From Hydrogenoanaerobacterium sp032017025 (lineage in GTDB: Bacteria; Bacillota; Clostridia; Oscillospirales; Ruminococcaceae), in assembly GCF_032017025.1 (NCBI RefSeq), contig NZ_DALZQO010000017.1, positions 1-64,000 on the forward strand: a DNA stretch of 64,000 nucleotides, written 5' to 3'. Each line of letters starts with the position of its first letter. Positions within the stretch are counted from its first letter, which is position 1. Below are positions 60,287 through 64,000 of this stretch, in pieces. Position numbers and translations under genes: made by a program. A model generated the notes under the pieces. That model saw only the letters and a list, made by a program, of their open reading frames with translations, searched no databases and was not told the DNA's origin.

Positions 60287-61249
60287 ATGAAGTTTTTAAA
60301 AACCGCGCTGATTCTCTCGGCAATGTTGGCAATGGTAGCGCTCACCGGCTGTACCGCATGCAATAACACAGGCAGTTCGTCTATAGCACCATCGGTACCG
60401 GGTACTACTTCGTCTATTCCGTCTGTTTCATCTGTTCCTCCTGTCACCAGTAGTGAAGGCAGCGTATTGCCGTCTAAACCCGGCACAAGTTCCAGCAGCC
60501 ATTCAGAAACAACTTCGTCCATGATCCCCACCTTGAGCACCGATTTCTCTGAAATCGGTGCTTTAGACGGGAAACAGGTTACTTGGGGGCCGGGTCGGCA
60601 TAAAGATGAGAGCAACCGCCCAACCGACTGCATTGGATTGCAAGAAAAATACGGTAAACACAACGCTTATTTCATTGGCAACGAAAAAGGCAAAATTTAC
60701 TTAACCTTTGATGAGGGCTATGAAAACGGCTACACCTCAAAGATACTGGATGTACTTAAGGATAAAAAGGTGCCTGCTGTGTTTTTTGTCACCAAGCATT
60801 ATGCCAAAACCAACCCTGAACTGATCCAGCGTATGATTGACGAGGGGCATGTTGTGGGTAACCACAGCGATAAGCACCCTAACTTTACCACCCTGCCGCT
60901 CGACGCTGCGCAAAATGATATTATGAGCCTGCACAACTATATGAAGGAAACCTACAATTATGACATGAGCTTGTTCCGTTACCCGGAAGGTGCTTTCAGC
61001 GAGCAAACTCTTGCACTCGTTGGCAAAATGGGCTACAAGCAGCTTTTTTGGAGTTTTGCCTATAACGACTGGGATCCTGAAAAGCAACCAGCCACCGAAG
61101 ATGCCTATAAGCGCATCGTAGATGCAGCACACGACGGTGCAATTTACCTGCTGCATGCCGTTTCGAGTGCAAATACAGCTGCTCTGCCAAATGCAATCGA
61201 TACTCTGCGCAGCAACGGCTTCGAGTTTGCACTGTTTAACGAGGGCTAA
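60287..61249 (+). CDS. PdaA-like polysaccharide deacetylase lipoprotein
   Basis: The 320-aa protein has a lipoprotein signal (KTALILSAMLAMVALTGC), a Ser/Pro-rich linker to about 95 and a NodB deacetylase domain: IYLTFDEGYENGYT (catalytic Asp and metal-binding Asp-equivalent), NHSDKHPNF (metal His), FRYPEGAFSEQTL and LLHAVSSANTAALP. This matches delta-lactam-forming deacetylases (PdaA), which act on muramic acid in the cortex of spores, so a spore former is suggested. GGAGG precedes the ATG. A terminator follows. Confidence 0.88.
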   Translation: MKFLKTALILSAMLAMVALTGCTACNNTGSSSIAPSVPGTTSSIPSVSSVPPVTSSEGSVLPSKPGTSSSSHSETTSSMIPTLSTDFSEIGALDGKQVTWGPGRHKDESNRPTDCIGLQEKYGKHNAYFIGNEKGKIYLTFDEGYENGYTSKILDVLKDKKVPAVFFVTKHYAKTNPELIQRMIDEGHVVGNHSDKHPNFTTLPLDAAQNDIMSLHNYMKETYNYDMSLFRYPEGAFSEQTLALVGKMGYKQLFWSFAYNDWDPEKQPATEDAYKRIVDAAHDGAIYLLHAVSSANTAALPNAIDTLRSNGFEFALFNEG

Positions 61250-61550
61250 CTGCTATGGTTTTATGATAACGCACAAATGTGTACAGATTTTGTATTTTTT
61301 AGGAATTATTGCTAAAATAATAAAAATAATGGTTCCGCCAGAGGGGTTATTTACACTCTGGCGGACTTTTTATATCCAAATAACTACATCTTATAAAATA
61401 GCACGATATGTTTATAGTAATTCGGTTAAAATATCCATAGAGTATTTCATGTAACACTCTGTACAAACTTGTCGAAATAATGTTATACTTGAAACTAAGC
61501 GTAAAATTTTTATAAAACGAAAAAAGAAAGTTTCGTTTAGGAGGAAAACT
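61250..61550. other. Gap between the deacetylase and the Na/Pi transporter
   Basis: Contains the terminator at 61334-61370 and then AT-rich DNA that should hold the transporter promoter (TATACT near 61482). No gene is seen. Confidence 0.5.
61334..61370 (+). terminator. Terminator of the deacetylase gene
   Basis: TCCGCCAGAG and CTCTGGCGGA pair perfectly around a 12-base loop, followed by CTTTTT. Confidence 0.85.
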
Positions 61551-63326
61551 ATGACATTCGGTTTTTTTGGAGTTGTAAATTTGCTGGGTGGCCTGGCACT
61601 ATTCTTGTACGGCATGAATTTGCTGGGTAGCGGACTTGAGAAGCTTTCGGGCGGACGTATGGAGAAAACCCTGCAGAAGCTTACCAATAACGTTGTAAAG
61701 AGTGTTCTTTTAGGTGCATTGGTCACTGCGGCGGTACAAAGTTCATCGGCAACCACCGTTATTGTGGTAGGCCTTGTCAACGCAGGCATTCTAAAGCTGC
61801 GTCAGGCCATTGGCGTAATTATGGGTGCCAATATTGGTACCACAATCACCGCGCACATCCTCCGGCTATCCGATCTCGATAGCAGCAATTTCTTTATACA
61901 ACTTTTGAAGCCCACAAGCCTTGCCCCAATGATTGCAATTGTAGGCATTGTTTTGCTCATGACCTCAAAAAAAGCAAGCAAAAAGGATTGGGGGCAGATT
62001 CTCATCGGCTTTGGCATTCTGTTTACCGGAATGTTCAATATGGAGGCGGCAGTTCGCCCCCTCAGCGATCTTCCTCAGTTCGCAGAAATGTTTGCAACAC
62101 TCTCCAACCCGATTGTTGGTGTGCTGGTAGGTGCTTTGGTTACTGCAATCATCCAGTCCTCTTCGGCATCGGTCGGTATTCTGCAGGCACTCAGCTCTAC
62201 AGGCATCATCACCTGTTCCGCAGCGTTTCCCATTATTATGGGGCAGAATATCGGTACCTGCATCACACCAATGCTGGCCAGCATTGGTGCAAACAAAAAC
62301 GCAAAGCGTACCGCTATGGTGCATCTCTACTTCAATCTCATCGGTACCGCTATCTTTTTAGTTGCCACCTACAGCATTCAATACACCATTGGGTTCTCGT
62401 TCTGGGATCAACCCATCGGGCGCGGCGGTATTGCAAACTTCCATACCATTTTTAACATTACTGTAACGCTTTTGTTTATGCCGTTTACCCGCCTTTTAGA
62501 GAAACTTGCCTGCTGGACTGTGCGCAGCAAGCAGGGTGACGCATCAGAAGACGAGGTTAATATTCTGGATGAGCGCTTTATGGTTTCTCCGGGCCTCGCA
62601 ATCAATCAGGCACGCAACACTGTAATTCACATGGCAAAGCTTGCCCGCAAAAATTTCAACGAATGCTGCACCTTATTCCACAAGTTTGATGCAAAAACGG
62701 TGGAGCGCATTAAAGAAAACGAAAACCTAATTGATAAAATGGAAGATCTGCTTTACCCTTACATGCTCAAGCTTGCCGAGCATGAGCTCACTGAGCCTGA
62801 GAGCCGTCAAGTAAGCGAGCTGCTACAGCTTGAAAGCGAGTTTGAACGCATTGGAGACTATACCATTAATATTCTGGAATGCGCACAGTCGCTGTACGAA
62901 AAGAACATCAGCTTTTCAGACAAAGCGCTGAAAGAGCTAGATGTGATTAACAGCGCAGTCAGCGAGATCATCGGCATTGCAGCGGATGCAACCGAAACGC
63001 ACGATTTGAGAAAAACATTAGACATTGAACCTTTGGAAGAAAACATTGACCTGATGGAGGAAACACTCAAAACGCGCCATATCGACCGTCTCAAACAGGG
63101 GCTTTGCTCAGTGGATGCAGCGTTCCCATTTGTGGAGACCCTTGCAAATTTGGAGCGTATCTCCGATCACTGCTCCAACGTCGGTGTGTATCTGATTAGC
63201 CACGAGGGCGAAAAGCGAAACCTTGACCGCCATGAGTATATCCGCAAAATTCATAAGGGTGAAACCGAGCACTACAACGAAAAGTTTGCTTTTTATGAGG
63301 ATAAATACTATTCTAAAATCAAATAG
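61551..63326 (+). CDS. Na/Pi cotransporter with PhoU-like domain
   Basis: The 591-aa protein has two inverted halves of the Na/Pi cotransporter repeat (QSSSATTVIVVGLVNAG near residues 63-79 and QSSSASVGILQALSSTG near 201-217), with GANIGTT and GQNIGTC after them. The C-terminal 240 residues are helical and PhoU-like (ARKNFNECCTLFHKF, ERIGDYTINILECAQ, ANLERISDHCSNVGVYL). It should import phosphate with sodium, with the PhoU-like part sensing or gating. GGAGG precedes the ATG. Confidence 0.92.
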   Translation: MTFGFFGVVNLLGGLALFLYGMNLLGSGLEKLSGGRMEKTLQKLTNNVVKSVLLGALVTAAVQSSSATTVIVVGLVNAGILKLRQAIGVIMGANIGTTITAHILRLSDLDSSNFFIQLLKPTSLAPMIAIVGIVLLMTSKKASKKDWGQILIGFGILFTGMFNMEAAVRPLSDLPQFAEMFATLSNPIVGVLVGALVTAIIQSSSASVGILQALSSTGIITCSAAFPIIMGQNIGTCITPMLASIGANKNAKRTAMVHLYFNLIGTAIFLVATYSIQYTIGFSFWDQPIGRGGIANFHTIFNITVTLLFMPFTRLLEKLACWTVRSKQGDASEDEVNILDERFMVSPGLAINQARNTVIHMAKLARKNFNECCTLFHKFDAKTVERIKENENLIDKMEDLLYPYMLKLAEHELTEPESRQVSELLQLESEFERIGDYTINILECAQSLYEKNISFSDKALKELDVINSAVSEIIGIAADATETHDLRKTLDIEPLEENIDLMEETLKTRHIDRLKQGLCSVDAAFPFVETLANLERISDHCSNVGVYLISHEGEKRNLDRHEYIRKIHKGETEHYNEKFAFYEDKYYSKIK

Positions 63327-63338
63327 CATAGGAGCTGC

Positions 63339-63374
63339 AAAAAGCCATTCGCTGTACGGCGAACGGCTTTTTTT
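63339..63374 (+). terminator. Terminator after the Na/Pi gene
   Basis: AAAAGCC..CGC and GCG..GGCTTTTTT form an imperfect stem with a T-run on the plus strand. Confidence 0.8.
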
Positions 63375-63567
63375 ATAGCTCTGCAACAATTTCCAGCTTT
63401 TTTTGCACTATATTACAGGATGGCTGTAGCAAGCTTTGTGCGCCATAGTTCTGTGTACAGAATGTTAAATACCCGGCGGCAGACTTGCCATCTATTTGCA
63501 AATGGTGTATCATAAAAATTGTTAATTCATACAGCGGTGTATGGCAAAAGAGAGGAGTAATTTTTTT

Positions 63568-64000
63568 ATGGATCCTTCCATGGGTATGGCTGGCGCTGCA
63601 GGTGCCGCGGGCATTGTGACAGTGCTCAAATATATTTTGATTACGTTGGTAGGTGGCGTTGCGCTGGGTGCAATCGGGGGCTTCATTTATGCGGGGATTA
63701 AATATCCAAACCCCAATAAGAAAGCGCTGTTTACTGCCAAGCAGAAGATTATTTTTATGGTAATTGGTGTTATCAGCGTTGCGCTGATTGTGTTTGCATT
63801 CGCCAAAAAACCAAAAGATAACGGCGATATGATGGTAGACGGCAGCATTTCGGCAGGTATGTCGGATGGCGAAAACGGTGAGTTGGCAGAGGGCGACGCT
63901 GAAACCGCAGAAGGAGAAGCAGAAGCCGCACAAGGCGACGCTGAAGCCGCACAAGGCGACGCTGAAGCCGGTGACGGAGAAGAAACTGATACAGAAAGCA
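63568..64000 (+). CDS. Small membrane protein with acidic Ala/Glu-rich repeat tail (cut by window edge)
   Basis: AGAGGAG precedes the ATG. The first 144 residues are visible. Two membrane helices (VLKYILITLVGGVALGAIGG and IIFMVIGVISVALIVFAF) are followed by a very acidic tail with a repeated unit EAAQGDA (DNA period 21 bases) that continues past the window. The family is not recognised. Charge and repeats suggest a surface or spacer region. Confidence 0.65.
   Translation, partial: MDPSMGMAGAAGAAGIVTVLKYILITLVGGVALGAIGGFIYAGIKYPNPNKKALFTAKQKIIFMVIGVISVALIVFAFAKKPKDNGDMMVDGSISAGMSDGENGELAEGDAETAEGEAEAAQGDAEAAQGDAEAGDGEETDTES

Noticed and set aside
1..64000. CRISPR arrays
   Set aside because: No regularly spaced identical repeats with unique spacers were seen; the recurring intergenic motif is irregularly spaced by whole genes.

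Overview
The window looks like a draft-assembly scaffold (runs of N at 32677-32686, 35916-36015 and 40888-40897) from a Gram-positive anaerobe of the class Clostridia, probably Oscillospirales/Ruminococcaceae-like. That placement is an inference from the style of the genes: strong AGGAGG ribosome binding sites, a single-chain glycyl-tRNA synthetase, a PdaA-like deacetylase lipoprotein, RbsABC-type sugar transport with a YesM-like kinase, and CCA-encoding tRNA genes. No 16S gene is present to confirm it.

Region 1 (1-17.1 kb) is AT-rich and accessory. Two direct partial copies of one IS110-family element (1-586 and 5987-6532) flank a two-gene unit: an HD + GHKL (Hsp90-like) ATPase and an AAA_13/RloC-PrrC-like ABC ATPase with a CxxC zinc-hook motif. 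This pair is a good candidate anti-phage module. From about 5.4 to 14.9 kb there follows a one-directional series of mostly single-gene units: an unknown 537-aa protein, DUF1643, a four-helix membrane protein, a VOC protein, two CPBP proteases, a GLUG-repeat lipoprotein, DUF4177 and a GNAT acetyltransferase. Most gaps between them carry a recurring motif (CATTATGTTTA or CATTATTTATA), often with a short complementary sequence just after the preceding stop codon. The layout resembles an integron-like cassette array, although the motif is not canonical attC and no integrase is visible. The array ends at a chimeric gene in which a secreted-hydrolase N-terminus is fused to the C-terminus of the Wadjet SMC protein JetC, followed by an intact jetD.

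Region 2 (17.1-23.7 kb) is a higher-GC block on the minus strand that looks like an integrated mobile element. It holds a Fic protein with a consensus promoter buried in a perfect dyad, an XRE regulator, and a large serine recombinase with an unusual C-terminal module. Two small standalone proteins repeat that module, and a ParB-like and a DUF6551-like protein follow. Region 3 (24-36.2 kb) carries two paralogous giant secreted GH2 (beta-galactosidase-family) proteins with discoidin/CBM32-like domains. They differ visibly in base composition, and the second has an in-frame amber codon plus assembly gaps.

Region 4 (36.6-53.1 kb) is a sugar or polyol utilisation locus, all on the minus strand after a MATE pseudogene. 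It comprises a sensor kinase, a sensory binding protein, an RbsABC-type transporter, an AraC-type response regulator, a class II aldolase, a LacI regulator, an FGGY kinase, a GatD-like dehydrogenase, a PfkB kinase, an aldo/keto reductase and a FucU mutarotase. Palindromes with the core CGAAACGTTTCG lie upstream of the transporter, the aldolase and the FGGY kinase, and tie the locus together as one LacI regulon. Region 5 (53.7-64 kb) is ordinary chromosome: three tRNAs, glyQS, a HAD phosphatase, a YjbR protein, a sugar isomerase/epimerase, enolase, a PdaA-like deacetylase, a Na/Pi cotransporter and a truncated acidic-tailed membrane protein.
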